Assembly: GCA_903881315.1 (NCBI GenBank)
Contig: CAIRSR010000009.1
Span: 1 to 41,219, forward strand
DNA length: 41,219 bases
DNA from: an uncultured Thiotrichales bacterium
GTDB taxonomy: Bacteria; Pseudomonadota; Gammaproteobacteria; CAIRSR01
Direction: 5' to 3'
Below are positions 1 through 14,197 of the stretch, one piece after another. The notes under the pieces are model-generated. The model had not been told where the DNA came from, searched no databases, and saw only the letters and a program-made list of their open reading frames with translations. Numbering within the stretch: position 1 is the stretch's first letter; every line of letters starts with the position of its first letter. The position numbers and the translations under genes were made by a program.

Positions 1-331
1 CGATGTGGAGCGTGGGCAGGTGCTGGCGAAGCCAGGTGCCATTACCCCGCATACCCGTTTTCTCGCCGAGGTGTATGTGCTTTCCAAGGAAGAGGGTGGG
101 CGGCATACGCCGTTCTTCAAGGGCTATCGTCCGCAGTTCTACTTCCGCACGACCGATGTAACGGGCGCGGTTGAGCTACCGGAAGGGGTAGAGATGGTCA
201 TGCCGGGGGATAACATCCAGATGACGGTTTCTCTGATCTCCCCGATCGCCATGGAAGAAGGATTGCGTTTCGCCATCCGTGAAGGTGGTCGCACCGTTGG
301 TGCGGGTGTGGTCGCGAAGATCCTCGACTGA
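1..331 (+). CDS. tuf: Elongation factor Tu, 3' part only
   Basis: This is the C-terminal ~109 residues of EF-Tu, the GTPase that delivers aminoacyl-tRNA to the ribosome; the 5' end lies outside the window and the reading frame enters at base 2. It covers most of beta-barrel domain 3. Recognisable family segments are [10 protein letters not shown] near the beginning, [16 protein letters not shown] in the middle and the terminal [15 protein letters not shown]. The stop is TGA at 329-331. The following tRNA-Trp, secE and nusG make this the tufB-type copy that precedes secE in gammaproteobacteria. The GTP-binding domain is not visible, so nothing can be said about it. Confidence 0.97.
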   Translation, partial: DVERGQVLAKPGAITPHTRFLAEVYVLSKEEGGRHTPFFKGYRPQFYFRTTDVTGAVELPEGVEMVMPGDNIQMTVSLISPIAMEEGLRFAIREGGRTVGAGVVAKILD

Positions 332-337
332 GGGTAG

Positions 338-356
338 GGCCGGGTTTTGCCCGGCC
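338..356 (+). terminator. Hairpin between tuf and tRNA-Trp
   Basis: A perfect 7-bp inverted repeat, GGCCGGG / CCCGGCC, with a TTTTG loop lies between the tuf stop and the tRNA. It is not followed by a T-run (AAGAGTATTTA follows), so it may be a leaky or Rho-assisted terminator, or a processing signal that frees the tRNA 5' leader from tuf mRNA. Confidence 0.45.
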
Positions 357-366
357 AAGAGTATTT

Positions 367-442
367 AGGCCAGTAGCTCAATTGGCAGAGCGGCGGTCTC
401 CAAAACCGCAGGTTGGGGGTTCGAGACCCTCCTGGCCTGCCA
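367..442 (+). tRNA. trnW: tRNA-Trp (anticodon CCA)
   Basis: A full cloverleaf can be folded. The acceptor stem AGGCCAG (367-373) pairs with CTGGCCT (432-438), followed by discriminator G and an encoded CCA (440-442). The anticodon stem GCGGT/ACCGC encloses the loop CTCCAAA, giving anticodon CCA for tryptophan. The T-arm is GGGGG-TTCGAGA-CCCTC with one G-U pair. It sits between tuf and secE, where tRNA-Trp is commonly found in gammaproteobacteria. Confidence 0.97.
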
Positions 443-503
443 ATCCGCAGGGTGTGACCCTGTGTTCCTCGTGGGACGTAGTTCCCTGCATAGGGATTCG
501 GTG

Positions 504-851
504 ATGTCGGATAAACTGAAGTTGGGGCTCGCAGTTCTCGTCCTGGTGACGGGGATTGCGGCTTTCTATTATTTTGCGGATCACTCGGCTTTCTTGCGTG
601 TGCTTGCTGTGCTGGCGGCGGGTGGGGTGGCGGTGGCCATCGCCATGCAGACCGAGGCCGGGCAGGGCGTGTGGGGGTTTATCCTAGAGTCTCGGGGCGA
701 GGTTCGTAAGGTGGTGTGGCCAAGCCGTTCCGAGACGGTGCAGGCGACCCTCGTGGTGATCGGCATGGTGGTGGTGGTGGCTGTCCTCATGTGGCTGCTG
801 GATGCTTTGCTGTTGTGGGCGGTACGCCAATTGACGAGTCCTGGGGGTTGA
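504..851 (+). CDS. secE: SecE, preprotein translocase subunit
   Basis: SecE is the essential clamp subunit of the SecYEG inner-membrane protein channel. The 115-residue product from ATG 504 begins MSDKLKLG and shows three hydrophobic segments (about residues 6-24, 31-49 and 84-108). This is the three-helix form typical of gammaproteobacteria rather than the one-helix minimal form. The conserved cytoplasmic amphipathic stretch before the last helix is present ([20 protein letters not shown]). An in-frame upstream extension to 462 exists but would add residues overlapping the tRNA trailer without family similarity. ATG 504 is preceded by AGGG at 492-495, a modest ribosome site. nusG begins 4 nt after the stop, so the two genes are almost certainly cotranscribed. 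Confidence 0.95.
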   Translation: MSDKLKLGLAVLVLVTGIAAFYYFADHSAFLRVLAVLAAGGVAVAIAMQTEAGQGVWGFILESRGEVRKVVWPSRSETVQATLVVIGMVVVVAVLMWLLDALLLWAVRQLTSPGG

Positions 852-855
852 TGTC

Positions 856-1389
856 ATGGCGATGCGCTGGTATGTGATTCATGCCTACTCTGGTTTTGAG
901 GGCGCGGTGCGTCGTTCATTGATCGATCGTATCAAGCGGGCGGGGCTCGATCAGCGGTTTGGCCAGATCCTGGTGCCCACCGAGGAAGTGGTCGAGATGC
1001 GCGAAGGACAAAAGCGCAAGAGCGAGCGGAAATTCTTCCCGGGCTATGTGCTGATCCAGATGGAGATGGACGAGGAGACCTGGCACCTCGTCAATGAGAT
1101 ACCCAAGGTCATGGGGTTTGTCGGTGGGACGAGTGATAAGCCTGCCCCTATCTCTGACAAAGAGGCGGATGACATCCTCCAGCGTATCCAGGACGGGACA
1201 GATAAGCCACGGCCAAAGATTCGCTTTGAGCCAGGCGAGGTGGTGCGGGTTATCAACGGCCCCTTCAATGACTTTAATGGTGTGGTCGAAGAGGTTAATT
1301 ACGAGAAGAGTCGGCTGCACGTAGCGGTATTGATATTCGGTCGATCTACGCCGGTAGAGCTTGAGTTTTGCCAGGTGGAGAAGGCCTAG
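856..1389 (+). CDS. nusG: Transcription termination/antitermination factor NusG
   Basis: NusG binds RNA polymerase, suppresses pausing, recruits Rho and couples transcription to translation. The 177-residue protein has the normal length. The N-terminal NGN domain starts [15 protein letters not shown] and contains the [13 protein letters not shown] core; the C-terminal KOW domain (about residues 124-177) carries [19 protein letters not shown] and ends in FCQVEKA. It starts 4 nt after secE and is followed by a hairpin and then the L11 operon, the standard arrangement. Nothing unusual is seen. Confidence 0.97.
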   Translation: MAMRWYVIHAYSGFEGAVRRSLIDRIKRAGLDQRFGQILVPTEEVVEMREGQKRKSERKFFPGYVLIQMEMDEETWHLVNEIPKVMGFVGGTSDKPAPISDKEADDILQRIQDGTDKPRPKIRFEPGEVVRVINGPFNDFNGVVEEVNYEKSRLHVAVLIFGRSTPVELEFCQVEKA

Positions 1390-1401
1390 ATAGAGAGGAT
1401 C

Positions 1402-1454
1402 CACACGGAGAGCCTCGTCGCGGCGCGGTTCCGTGTGTTGTTGTGTTTTGGTTT
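1402..1454 (+). terminator. Hairpin plus T-rich tract after nusG
   Basis: A perfect 8-bp inverted repeat CACACGGA (1402-1409) / TCCGTGTG (1430-1437) is followed by the T/G-rich stretch TTGTTGTGTTTTGGTTT. The loop is long (20 nt) and itself GC-rich. It probably ends or attenuates the secE-nusG transcript before the ribosomal protein operon. The T-run is interrupted by G, so efficiency is uncertain. Confidence 0.45.
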
Positions 1455-1469
1455 GGTGCAGTGTACAAT
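1441..1469 (+). promoter_or_regulatory. Candidate promoter for rplKAJL-rpoBC
   Basis: The hexamer TACAAT (1464-1469) is a 5/6 match to the sigma-70 -10 box and lies 65 nt before the rplK start. A 17-nt spacer places TTGTGT (1441-1446) at -35, only a 3/6 match. The position after the nusG hairpin is where the L11-operon promoter is expected. The call rests mainly on the -10 and on context. Confidence 0.35.
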
Positions 1470-1533
1470 TGTCAGTTCCATTACGGGGAGCCGCAACTAG
1501 CGGCGCTAGTACCCGCGCCTTGAGGAGTGTTCA

Positions 1534-1965
1534 GTGGCGAAGAAGATAGATTCCTACGTTAAGCTCCAGATTAAAGCTGGGATGGCCAATCCGAGCCCTC
1601 CCATCGGCCCCGCTCTCGGTCAGCGCGGCGTCAACATCATGGAGTTCTGTAAGGCGTTCAATGCGCAGACGCAGCATCTTGAACGCGGGATGCCGACACC
1701 GGTTGTGATCGCGGTATATAGCGATCGCAGCTTTACCTTCGTCATCAAGACACCTCCGGCCTCGGTCTTGCTCAAAAAGGCGGCTGGTATCACCTCGGGC
1801 AGCAAAACACCCAATAGCCAGAAGGTTGGCAAGGTGACTCGCGCCCAACTAGAGGAGATCGCGACGCTCAAGATGCCCGATCTGACAGCGGCGGATCTTG
1901 ATGCTGCGGTGCGAACCATCGCGGGCAGTGCGCGTAGCATGGGCATTGAAGTGGAAGGGGTCTGA
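1534..1965 (+). CDS. rplK: 50S ribosomal protein L11
   Basis: L11 binds the GTPase-associated centre of 23S rRNA, is needed for RelA activation on the ribosome and for release-factor action. The 143-residue product has the expected length and begins [16 protein letters not shown], with the conserved [20 protein letters not shown] segment (written here in short form: [13 protein letters not shown]) and the C-terminal RNA-binding domain containing [13 protein letters not shown]. The start is GTG, chosen because the protein begins exactly there in all relatives and GAGGAG lies just upstream. rplA follows after one base. Confidence 0.97.
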   Translation: MAKKIDSYVKLQIKAGMANPSPPIGPALGQRGVNIMEFCKAFNAQTQHLERGMPTPVVIAVYSDRSFTFVIKTPPASVLLKKAAGITSGSKTPNSQKVGKVTRAQLEEIATLKMPDLTAADLDAAVRTIAGSARSMGIEVEGV

Positions 1966-1966
1966 C

Positions 1967-2656
1967 ATGGCAAAACTTAGCAAGCGGATGCGAGCGATTC
2001 GCGAGAAGGTGGTTCCCGGCAAGACCTACGACCTAGAGATCGGCTTCCAGATGTTGCGGGAGTTTAGTTCCGTCAAGTTCCCCGAATCGGTGGAGGTTGC
2101 GGTGAATCTCGGCGTGGATCCGCGTAAATCAGACCAAGTGGTGCGTGGTGCAGCGGTGCTGCCGCGTGGGCTTGGTAAAACGGTGCGGGTTGCGGTGTTT
2201 GCCCAAGGCGCGAAGGCCGAAGAGGCGCGTGCGGCGGGTGCCGATATCGTTGGTTTTGAGGATCTGGCTGCCTCTATCAAGGCTGGCACGATCGATTTCC
2301 AGGTCTGTATTGCAAGTCCCGATGCGATGCGCGTCGTTGGCCCACTCGGTCAGATCTTAGGCCCGCGTGGTTTGATGCCGAACCCCAAGGTGGGTACTGT
2401 GACCGCCGATGTGGCCACTGCGGTGCGTAACGCCAAGGCGGGTCAGGTGCGCTTCCGTACCGATAAGGCTGGCATCATCCATGCTGCCATTGGCAAGATC
2501 AGCTTCGAGAGTGACGCCCTGCGCGAGAACCTGCTGGCGTTGATGAGCGAACTGAAACGATTAAAGCCTTCCACAGCGAAGGGGATCTACGTGCAGCGGG
2601 TGACCGTTTCCACGACGATGGGCCCGGGCATTCGCGTCGATCATTCTGGTCTGTGA
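1967..2656 (+). CDS. rplA: 50S ribosomal protein L1
   Basis: L1 forms the mobile L1 stalk that escorts tRNA from the E site, and in enterobacteria also represses its own operon by binding its mRNA. From ATG 1967 the protein has 229 residues and starts [15 protein letters not shown]. The conserved block [16 protein letters not shown] lies in the second domain, and the end reads [13 protein letters not shown], close to the usual terminus. A longer in-frame start at 1898 would run into rplK and is rejected. It lies 1 nt after rplK, so the two are translationally coupled. About 290 nt with RNA structures separate it from rplJ. Confidence 0.97.
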   Translation: MAKLSKRMRAIREKVVPGKTYDLEIGFQMLREFSSVKFPESVEVAVNLGVDPRKSDQVVRGAAVLPRGLGKTVRVAVFAQGAKAEEARAAGADIVGFEDLAASIKAGTIDFQVCIASPDAMRVVGPLGQILGPRGLMPNPKVGTVTADVATAVRNAKAGQVRFRTDKAGIIHAAIGKISFESDALRENLLALMSELKRLKPSTAKGIYVQRVTVSTTMGPGIRVDHSGL

Positions 2657-2680
2657 GGCTCGGGGTTATCTAAAGGGTAT

Positions 2681-2706
2681 CGGTGCTCGATAGCACCGTC
2701 ACTTTT
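2681..2706 (+). terminator. Terminator-like hairpin after rplA
   Basis: A perfect 7-bp stem CGGTGCT (2681-2687) / AGCACCG (2692-2698) with a CGAT tetraloop is followed by TCACTTTT. The short T-run suggests a weak intrinsic terminator or attenuator that would separate rplKA from rplJL-rpoBC expression. Confidence 0.5.
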
Positions 2707-2800
2707 GTGGTGATGAGCGTTGCGCGTTGGGTTGTCGGCCTGGTTCATGAGATTTTCGGTTTCTTTAGGGTGCTGGCGGTAGCGGTGCTCAGTCGTAGAC

Positions 2801-2860
2801 CGCAGGTGGTGTGTCCTTAATTTGCAGCCAGTGGGCTGTAACCTGCGCAGACGGTGTCTG
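2801..2860 (+). ncRNA. Candidate L10 leader (rplJ autoregulatory mRNA element)
   Basis: About 90 nt before rplJ, CGCAGGT (2801-2807) pairs with ACCTGCG (2841-2847). Inside, CAGCC (2825-2829) pairs with GGCTG (2834-2838) over an AGTG loop, leaving a very asymmetric internal loop. A second hairpin, CAGAC-GGT-GTCTG (2848-2860), abuts it. In gammaproteobacteria the L10-(L7/L12) complex binds a bent stem-loop in the rplJ leader and represses translation; position and shape fit that element. The assignment is by position and folding, not by a covariance search. Confidence 0.5.
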
Positions 2861-2949
2861 GAACTAGATTTTGCCTGGTTCAAAGTCGCCGTGACAAGGG
2901 TGGGGGTGTTGTCTGCCCTCGTGTAATGACCTCTGGAGGTGAGTTGCTT

Positions 2950-3483
2950 GTGGCATTGAACCTCGAAGGCAAACAGGCAATCGTAGAAGAGGTGTCGGCG
3001 GTAGCGTCGCGCGCCTACTCGTGTATTGCTGCAGAGTATTCCGGCCTATCCGTAGAGGCCATGACCAAACTGCGAACCGAAGCGCGTAAGAAGGGCGTTT
3101 ATGTGCGGGTCGTTCGTAACACCCTTGCCCGTCGTGCCCTCTCAGGGACAGATTTTGCGTGCATGAGTGAGCGTTTGGTTGGCCCGTTGGTCTTGGCGTT
3201 TTCCCAAGAAGACCCTGGCAGTGTTGCCCGGGTGATGGGGGATTTTGCCAAAGCCAATAATAAATTGATCATCAAGGTGGTATCTTTCGGCGGGCGGTTG
3301 CTAGACCCAACCGATCTCAAGGTATTGGCGAATATGCCCACCCGCGAGCAGGCGTTGGCCTTGCTCATGAGTGTGATGAAGGCGCCGATTACCAAGTTCG
3401 TCCGAACTCTCGCGGAGCCATCTGCGAAGTTGGTGCGTACCGTTGCTGCCATCCGTGATCAAAAAGAGGCTACGCCGGCCTGA
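2950..3483 (+). CDS. rplJ: 50S ribosomal protein L10
   Basis: L10 anchors the L7/L12 dimers on the ribosome stalk and acts as a translational repressor of its own operon in relatives. Using the GTG at 2950 the protein has 177 residues and begins with the family N-terminus ALNLEGKQAIVEEVSAVA; GGAGG at 2935-2939 is spaced 10 nt upstream. The rRNA-binding part contains RKKGVYVRVVRNTLARRAL. The C-terminal helix that carries L7/L12 is present (AKLVRTVAAIRDQKE). An upstream in-frame extension from 2854 is not supported by the family. Confidence 0.96.
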   Translation: MALNLEGKQAIVEEVSAVASRAYSCIAAEYSGLSVEAMTKLRTEARKKGVYVRVVRNTLARRALSGTDFACMSERLVGPLVLAFSQEDPGSVARVMGDFAKANNKLIIKVVSFGGRLLDPTDLKVLANMPTREQALALLMSVMKAPITKFVRTLAEPSAKLVRTVAAIRDQKEATPA

Positions 3484-3492
3484 TCCAATAAC

Positions 3493-3559
3493 ACGACCTG
3501 CGTTAGGGAGGAATCCCTAAATCCCCTGCGCAAGAGAATTTTCTTGCCAGGGAGGTCGT
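3493..3559 (+). ncRNA. Three-way-junction RNA fold between rplJ and rplL
   Basis: The gap contains a nested set of perfect helices. P1 is ACGACCT (3493-3499) with AGGTCGT (3553-3559). P2 is TTAGGGA (3503-3509) with TCCCTAA (3514-3520) closed by a GGAA (GNRA-type) loop. P3 is CCCTG (3524-3528) plus GCAAGA (3530-3535) with TCTTGC (3542-3547) plus CAGGG (3548-3552), with one bulged C and a GAATTT loop. P3 stacks directly on P1. About 25 base pairs in 67 nt is far above chance. It ends 50 nt before the rplL ribosome site. It is a candidate processing, stability or attenuation element; I do not recognise it as a named family. Confidence 0.6.
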
Positions 3560-3624
3560 AACCTTAACCCCGATTCCGGGACAACTTGTCGAACCAGAAT
3601 TGTTTCAGCAGGAGCATCCATACA

Positions 3625-4002
3625 ATGGCCGTGTCTAAAGCAGAGATCCTAGAAACCATTGCGAATATGACCGTGATGGAGATCGTGGATCTAATTTCCG
3701 CTATGGAAGCAAAGTTTGGCGTATCCGCCGCCGCTGCCGTAGTCGCCGCACCGGCTGGTGCAGTCGAAGCGGCCGCTCCGGTTGAGGAGCAGACCGAGTT
3801 CAACGTCGTGATGACGAGCTTCGGTGCCAACAAGGTAAACGTGATCAAGGTCGTTCGCGCCTTGACTGGCCTTGGTCTGAAGGAAGCCAAAGAGTTGGTC
3901 GAGGGTGTTCCCTCCACCGTCAAAGAGGCGATTCCGAAGGCCGAAGCGGCGGATGTCAAGAAGCAGTTGGAAGATGCGGGAGCCACGGTCGAGATCAAGT
4001 GA
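3625..4002 (+). CDS. rplL: 50S ribosomal protein L7/L12
   Basis: L7/L12 forms the flexible stalk that recruits translation factors; it is present in four or more copies per ribosome. From ATG 3625 (AGGAG at 3610-3614) the protein has 125 residues and starts [20 protein letters not shown]. The N-terminal dimerisation domain is followed by an alanine/proline/valine-rich hinge (about residues 38-56) and the C-terminal domain with [20 protein letters not shown] and the final DAGATVEIK. An in-frame upstream extension from 3586 is not part of the family protein. It lies between the three-way-junction fold and a strong terminator. Confidence 0.97.
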   Translation: MAVSKAEILETIANMTVMEIVDLISAMEAKFGVSAAAAVVAAPAGAVEAAAPVEEQTEFNVVMTSFGANKVNVIKVVRALTGLGLKEAKELVEGVPSTVKEAIPKAEAADVKKQLEDAGATVEIK

Positions 4003-4112
4003 CCTCTGGCACCTGGCAAAGGGTGGTAGTGGCGTCACGATCGGATTCGTGGATGATTTTTCCCGTGAAGGGTTTGTTGGGCGGGGCTTTGGCCCTGCCT
4101 TACTTCCGAAGC

Positions 4113-4150
4113 GGCTGGTGGCACAAGAGCCACCAGCCTTTTTGTGCTTT
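4113..4150 (+). terminator. Strong intrinsic terminator/attenuator between rplL and rpoB
   Basis: A perfect 10-bp stem GGCTGGTGGC (4113-4122) / GCCACCAGCC (4129-4138) with loop ACAAGA is followed directly by TTTTTGTGCTTTTTT. It has all the hallmarks of a Rho-independent terminator. In enterobacteria an attenuator at this place lowers rpoBC transcription relative to the ribosomal genes; the same role is likely here. The rest of the 313-nt gap (4003-4315) shows no gene. Confidence 0.85.
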
Positions 4151-4315
4151 TTTGTGCTGCGACCAATAAAGTAGAACCTAAGACGGAGGCGGACATAAAA
4201 ACCCGCGCCTGATCCCTTATCGTAATCCTATCCCCGCTAAGTTTGCAGTGGTTTCAACTCCACCCGACCTTAGGGGATGGGCGGTCTCCTGTCGGTTAAA
4301 CGTCGAGGAATATCG

Positions 4316-7300
4316 ATGGCCTATTCTTTTACCGAGAAAAAGCGCGTCCGCAAGGACTTTGGCAAACGATCCAGCATCCTTGATGTCCCGTACCTGTTGG
4401 CCATCCAGCTGGATTCCTATCGTGAGTTTCTGCAGGAGGGTGTCCCCCCAGAACAATACACCGATAAGGGATTACATGCTGCGTTTAAGTCAGTATTTCC
4501 CATTACCAGTTATTCGGGGAATGCGGCCCTCGAATATGTTGGCTATCGATTGGGGCGACCCATCTTTGATGTCAAAGAGTGCCAGTTGCGTGGGCTTACC
4601 TTTGCGGCACCGCTACGAGTGCGGGTGCGCTTGGTGATCTACGAAAAGGATGCCCCACAGGGCGCACGCATTGTCAAGGACATCAAAGAGCAAGAGGTCT
4701 ATATGGGGGAGATGCCCCTGATGACCGAGAACGGCACCTTCGTTGTGAATGGTACCGAGCGCGTTATCGTCTCTCAGCTTCACCGCTCGCCGGGGGTGTT
4801 CTTCGACCACGACAAGGGCAAGACGCATTCTTCCGGCAAGCTTTTGTACACGGCACGGATTATTCCCTATCGCGGTTCGTGGTTGGATTTTGAATTCGAC
4901 CCGAAGGATAATCTCTATGTCCGTATCGATCGGCGGCGGAAGCTCCCCGCGACGATTCTGCTGCGGGCGATGGGGTATAGTAACGAAGAGATCTTGGGGC
5001 TCTTTTTTGAGACCGATCGCTTCACTCTCTCGTTTGATAGCATCCTGCTCGACTTGGTGCCGGAGCGGCTGCGCGGCGAGACCGAGGATTTTGATATCCG
5101 CAATCCGCAGGGTGCCGTTGTTGTCGAGGCGGGGCGGCGGATTACGGCGCGTCATATCCAGGAGCTGAAGAAGTCTGGCATCACCGAGATTGCTGTACCG
5201 AATCATTATCTGATTGGCAAGGTACTTGCCCACGATGTTATCGACACCACGACCGGTGAATTGCTAGCGGGCGCGAATGATCCGGTGAGCGAGGATCTGC
5301 TGGTGCGGCTGCGTACCGCAGGTACCGCCGAGATCCGCACCCTGTACACCAACGACCTCGATCGGGGGCCCTATCTCTCGGATACCCTGCGACTGGATGC
5401 TACCCACACCGCACTAGAGGCGCAGCAAGAAATCTATCGCATGATGCGCCCAGGCGAGCCTCCCACCAAGGATGCGGCGCAAGCGCTGTTCGGCAATCTC
5501 TTTTTCTCCTCAGACCGCTACGATCTGTCGGCAGTAGGACGCATGAAGTTTAATCGGCGCGTGGGTCGCACCGAGATTACTGGCACTGGCGTGTTGTCTA
5601 AGCAGGACGTCATTGATGTCATGCGGGTACTCATCGAGATCCGCAACGGAAAAGGGGTCGTCGATGACATCGATCACCTCGGCAACCGTCGTATCCGTAG
5701 CGTTGGCGAGATGGCGGAGAACCAATTCCGCATCGGCCTGGTACGGGTAGAACGCGCCGTAAAAGAGCGTATCTCGCAGGCCGAGTCCGATGGGCTGATG
5801 CCGCAAGAATTGATCAACGCCAAACCGGTCTCGGCGGTGATCAAGGAGTTCTTTGGTTCGAGCCAGCTTTCGCAGTTCATGGATCAGAACAACCCACTGT
5901 CCGAGGTGACGCACAAGCGCCGTATCTCGGCGCTCGGCCCGGGTGGCCTCACCCGCGAACGAGCGGGCTTCGAGGTGCGCGACGTGCACCCCACCCATTA
6001 CGGTCGGGTTTGCCCCATTGAGACCCCAGAAGGCCCGAATATCGGACTCATCAACTCGCTCGCGGTGTATGCACGCACCAACAGCTATGGCTTTCTCGAA
6101 ACCCCCTACCGCAAGGTAGAGAACGGTTGCGTAATCGATAAAGTGGAGTATCTCTCCGCCATCGAAGAGGGGCAGTACGTCATCGCGCAGGCCAATGCCG
6201 CGCTGGATGATGCAACCGGACGACTGGTAGACGAATTGGTATCTTGCCGCCACGAGAACGAGTTTACCTTGTCCTCGCCGGAGAAGATCAATTACATGGA
6301 CGTCTCACCGCGTCAGATCGTTTCGGTGGCGGCCTCCCTCATCCCGTTCCTAGAACACGACGACGCAAACCGCGCACTCATGGGTTCTAACATGCAGCGC
6401 CAAGCGGTGCCAACGCTCCGTGCCGAGAAGCCGCTGGTCGGAACCGGCATGGAGGCGGCGGTTGCGCGTGATTCTGGCGTCGTGGTGTGGGCGCGTCGTG
6501 GTGGCACGGTCGATTCTGTCGATGCCTCGCGTATCGTGGTGCGGGTGAATGACGACGAGACCGACCCGGGCGAGTCGGGGGTTGATATCTATACCCTGAC
6601 CAAGTACACCCGTTCTAACCAAAATACCTGTATCAACCAGCGCCCCCTGGTGCATGTCAAGGATGTCATTGCGCGTGGCGACGTCTTGGCCGATGGGCCG
6701 AGTACCGACCTTGGCGAACTCGCCCTGGGTCAGAATATGTTGGTTGCGTTTATGCCCTGGAACGGCTACAACTTCGAGGACTCCATCCTCATCTCCGAGC
6801 GCGTGGTTGAAGAGGATCGCTTCACCACCATCCATATCGAAGAGCTGACCTGCGTTGCGCGTGACACCAAGCTTGGCCCGGAAGAGATAACCGCCGACAT
6901 CTCCAATGTGGGCGAGTCTGCGCTGACCAAGCTGGACGAGGCGGGCATCATCTCGATTGGTGCCCATGTTGGCCCGGGCGACATCCTGGTGGGTAAGGTC
7001 ACGCCGAAGGGTGAAACGCAACTCTCGCCCGAAGAAAAACTGCTCCGCGCTATCTTTGGCGAGAAGGCGTCTGACGTAAAGGACACCTCGCTCCGTGTGC
7101 CTTCGGGGATGAATGGTACGGTCATTGACGTGCAGGTCTTTACCCGCGATGGCATTGAGAAGGACAGCCGCGCCAAGTCGATTGAGGAGACGGAACTCTT
7201 GCGGGTCAAGAAGGACTTACAGGATCAATTGCGCATCAAAGAGAACGATACCTACCAGCGTATCGAGCGGATGTTGATCGGCAAGATTGCCGATGGTGGG

Positions 7301-8407
7301 CCCGGTGGTCTGCGGGTTGGTACCAAGATCACCCAAGAATATCTCGACAGCGTGCCGCGCATCCATTGGTTCGAGATTCGTCTGCGCAACGAAGAGACCC
7401 GTAGCCAACTCGAGCTTGTCGCCGAGCAGATCCAAAAGCAACAAGAGGATTTCGATCAGCTCTACGAAGAGAAGCGCGAGAAGCTCGTCAGCGGCGATGA
7501 TCTTGCCCCGGGTGTGCAGAAGATGGTCAAGGTCTATCTGGCCGTGAAGCGTCGCATCCAGCCCGGTGACAAGATGGCCGGACGCCATGGTAACAAGGGT
7601 GTTATCTCAATGATCGTGCCGGTTGAGGATATGCCCTTCATGGAGGATGGTACGGCGGTGGATATCGTGCTGAACCCGCTTGGTGTGCCTTCGCGTATGA
7701 ATGTCGGTCAGGTACTAGAAACCCATCTCGGTTGGGCGGCCAAGGGGCTTGGGCTGATGATCGGGCAGATGGTGGACGACAGGCGCCAGATAACCGAGGT
7801 GCGTGCCTTTCTCGACCAGATCTACAACCAATCGGGCGGTGTCCGCCACACCGATCTTGATTCTCTCACCGATGACGAGATCGTTGTCTTGGCCCATCAC
7901 CTGCGCCAGGGGGTTCCGATCGCGACCCCGGTCTTCGATGGTGCGAGCGAGACCGAGATCAAAAATCTGTTGGAGCTTGCGAACCTCCCCCGTAGCGGTC
8001 AGACGCGCCTACGCGATGGACGTACCGGTGAGAGCTTCGATCGTCCGACCACCGTTGGCTACATGTACATCCTGAAGCTGAATCACTTGGTAGACGACAA
8101 GATGCACGCCCGTTCTACCGGGCCGTATAGCCTAGTGACCCAGCAACCCCTGGGCGGCAAGGCACAATTCGGTGGGCAGCGGTTCGGTGAAATGGAGGTT
8201 TGGGCGCTTGAGTCGTATGGTGCCGCCTACACGCTCCAAGAGATGCTGACCGTGAAGTCCGACGACGTCAATGGCCGTACCAAGATGTATAAAAACGTCG
8301 TGGAGAATGACCATCGTATGGAAGCCAATATGCCCGAATCGTTTAATGTGTTGATCAAAGAAATCAAGGCGTTAGCGATCGATATTGATCTTGAGCAGCG
8401 GATGTAA
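4316..8407 (+). CDS. rpoB: DNA-directed RNA polymerase subunit beta
   Basis: RpoB is the beta subunit of RNA polymerase, forming one side of the catalytic cleft and the rifampicin pocket. The 1363-residue product (E. coli has 1342) starts [18 protein letters not shown] at ATG 4316, with GAGGA upstream. The rifampicin region reads [12 protein letters not shown] then [17 protein letters not shown], with the Asp (residue 523), His and Ser positions of the sensitive wild type. The C-terminal [15 protein letters not shown] block and the anchor for beta' are intact. An in-frame extension from 4277 is not homologous. rpoC follows after 63 nt. No insertion or frameshift is seen. Confidence 0.98.
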   Translation: MAYSFTEKKRVRKDFGKRSSILDVPYLLAIQLDSYREFLQEGVPPEQYTDKGLHAAFKSVFPITSYSGNAALEYVGYRLGRPIFDVKECQLRGLTFAAPLRVRVRLVIYEKDAPQGARIVKDIKEQEVYMGEMPLMTENGTFVVNGTERVIVSQLHRSPGVFFDHDKGKTHSSGKLLYTARIIPYRGSWLDFEFDPKDNLYVRIDRRRKLPATILLRAMGYSNEEILGLFFETDRFTLSFDSILLDLVPERLRGETEDFDIRNPQGAVVVEAGRRITARHIQELKKSGITEIAVPNHYLIGKVLAHDVIDTTTGELLAGANDPVSEDLLVRLRTAGTAEIRTLYTNDLDRGPYLSDTLRLDATHTALEAQQEIYRMMRPGEPPTKDAAQALFGNLFFSSDRYDLSAVGRMKFNRRVGRTEITGTGVLSKQDVIDVMRVLIEIRNGKGVVDDIDHLGNRRIRSVGEMAENQFRIGLVRVERAVKERISQAESDGLMPQELINAKPVSAVIKEFFGSSQLSQFMDQNNPLSEVTHKRRISALGPGGLTRERAGFEVRDVHPTHYGRVCPIETPEGPNIGLINSLAVYARTNSYGFLETPYRKVENGCVIDKVEYLSAIEEGQYVIAQANAALDDATGRLVDELVSCRHENEFTLSSPEKINYMDVSPRQIVSVAASLIPFLEHDDANRALMGSNMQRQAVPTLRAEKPLVGTGMEAAVARDSGVVVWARRGGTVDSVDASRIVVRVNDDETDPGESGVDIYTLTKYTRSNQNTCINQRPLVHVKDVIARGDVLADGPSTDLGELALGQNMLVAFMPWNGYNFEDSILISERVVEEDRFTTIHIEELTCVARDTKLGPEEITADISNVGESALTKLDEAGIISIGAHVGPGDILVGKVTPKGETQLSPEEKLLRAIFGEKASDVKDTSLRVPSGMNGTVIDVQVFTRDGIEKDSRAKSIEETELLRVKKDLQDQLRIKENDTYQRIERMLIGKIADGGPGGLRVGTKITQEYLDSVPRIHWFEIRLRNEETRSQLELVAEQIQKQQEDFDQLYEEKREKLVSGDDLAPGVQKMVKVYLAVKRRIQPGDKMAGRHGNKGVISMIVPVEDMPFMEDGTAVDIVLNPLGVPSRMNVGQVLETHLGWAAKGLGLMIGQMVDDRRQITEVRAFLDQIYNQSGGVRHTDLDSLTDDEIVVLAHHLRQGVPIATPVFDGASETEIKNLLELANLPRSGQTRLRDGRTGESFDRPTTVGYMYILKLNHLVDDKMHARSTGPYSLVTQQPLGGKAQFGGQRFGEMEVWALESYGAAYTLQEMLTVKSDDVNGRTKMYKNVVENDHRMEANMPESFNVLIKEIKALAIDIDLEQRM

Positions 8408-8470
8408 TCGGTTTTCTCGGTTGCGTTCATCTCCTCTCCAGAACATAAAGTAAAAAAGTAGGAGGCTTCA

Positions 8471-12868
<4,398 letters not shown>

Positions 12869-12915
12869 GTGCGCTTTATTCCATTGATGCAGGGGGTTAC
12901 GTGTACAGTCGGGGA

Positions 12916-14166
12916 ATGACCATAGCGGATTTTGACGCCAAGCTAGCGAAGGCCATGCAGCAGGAGGTGCGACGTCAGGAAGAGCATATCGAGCTGATTG
13001 CTTCTGAGAACTACGCAAGTCCTCGGGTTCTGGAGGCGCAAGGTTCGGTGCTGACCAATAAGTACGCGGAAGGGTACCCTGGCAAGCGCTACTATGGTGG
13101 CTGTGAGTTTGTCGATGTTGCCGAGCAACTGGCGATTGACCGTGCGAAGGAGCTGTTCGGCGCGGCCTATGTCAATGTCCAGCCCCATTCGGGCTCGCAG
13201 GCCAATGCCGCTGCGTACATGGCGCTCATCAATCCGGGCGATACCATCCTCGGTATGGCGCTGGATGCGGGTGGTCATCTAACGCATGGGGCAAAGCCGA
13301 ACTTTTCGGGGAAGATCTACAACGCGGTTCAGTATGGGCTTGATCTCGCTACCGGGCTGATTGACTACGAAAAGGTAGAGCAGTTGGCGAAGCAGCATCG
13401 GCCAAAGCTGATTGTGGCGGGTTTTTCGGCCTATTCGCAGCGGGTGGATTGGGCGCGTTTTCGCGCCATCGCCGACGAGGTTGGTGCCTATCTGTTGGTG
13501 GATATGGCGCATGTGGCGGGACTCATTGCCGTCGGGCTTTATCCAAGCCCGGTTGGTATCGCGGACGTGACCACGACCACCACCCACAAGACCTTACGCG
13601 GGCCTAGGGGCGGCATGATCCTGGCGCGCTCTAATCCCGAGATCGAGAAACGGCTTTCTTCGCTGGTGTTTCCTGGGATACAAGGTGGGCCGCTCATGCA
13701 TGTGATTGCGGCCAAGGCGGTAGCACTCAAAGAGGCGTTGTCCGGAGAATTCCACGACTACCAGGCCCAAGTGATGGCGAATGCCAAGGCGATGGCCGGG
13801 GCGTTGATCGACCGAGGCTATCGGATTGTTTCTGGTGGCACCGAGAATCATTTGTTCCTGGTGGATCTCATCAATAAGGGGCTTACCGGTAAGGCCGCTG
13901 ATGCGGCACTCGCGGGTGCCTATATTACGGTGAATAAGAACGCGGTGCCGAATGATCCGCAGTCGCCTTTCGTGACCAGCGGCATTCGCATCGGTACGCC
14001 GGCTATCACCACGCGCGGTTTTGGTGAAGGTGAGGCGCGTATCCTTGCCAATTGGATCGCCGATCTATTAGACGACAGCAAGAATACTGCCCTGCAGTCA
14101 CGGATTAAGTCAGAGGTGCTTGCCCTCTGTGCCCGCTTCCCGGTGTACGAGAGCGATACCCCGTAG
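12916..14166 (+). CDS. glyA: Serine hydroxymethyltransferase
   Basis: GlyA is a cytosolic PLP enzyme that interconverts serine and glycine while charging tetrahydrofolate with a one-carbon unit. The 416-residue protein starts [17 protein letters not shown] at ATG 12916, with GGGG just upstream; an in-frame TTG at 12865 overlapping the rpoC stop would add 17 unrelated residues. The PLP lysine is in [14 protein letters not shown] (Lys 225). Other hallmarks are [29 protein letters not shown] and [12 protein letters not shown]. It sits between rpoC and ribD. In many gammaproteobacteria glyA precedes nrdR-ribD; here nrdR is missing from between them. Confidence 0.96.
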   Translation: MTIADFDAKLAKAMQQEVRRQEEHIELIASENYASPRVLEAQGSVLTNKYAEGYPGKRYYGGCEFVDVAEQLAIDRAKELFGAAYVNVQPHSGSQANAAAYMALINPGDTILGMALDAGGHLTHGAKPNFSGKIYNAVQYGLDLATGLIDYEKVEQLAKQHRPKLIVAGFSAYSQRVDWARFRAIADEVGAYLLVDMAHVAGLIAVGLYPSPVGIADVTTTTTHKTLRGPRGGMILARSNPEIEKRLSSLVFPGIQGGPLMHVIAAKAVALKEALSGEFHDYQAQVMANAKAMAGALIDRGYRIVSGGTENHLFLVDLINKGLTGKAADAALAGAYITVNKNAVPNDPQSPFVTSGIRIGTPAITTRGFGEGEARILANWIADLLDDSKNTALQSRIKSEVLALCARFPVYESDTP

Positions 14167-14197
14167 GCTGCCCCCAACCAAACGGTATTGACGAGAG

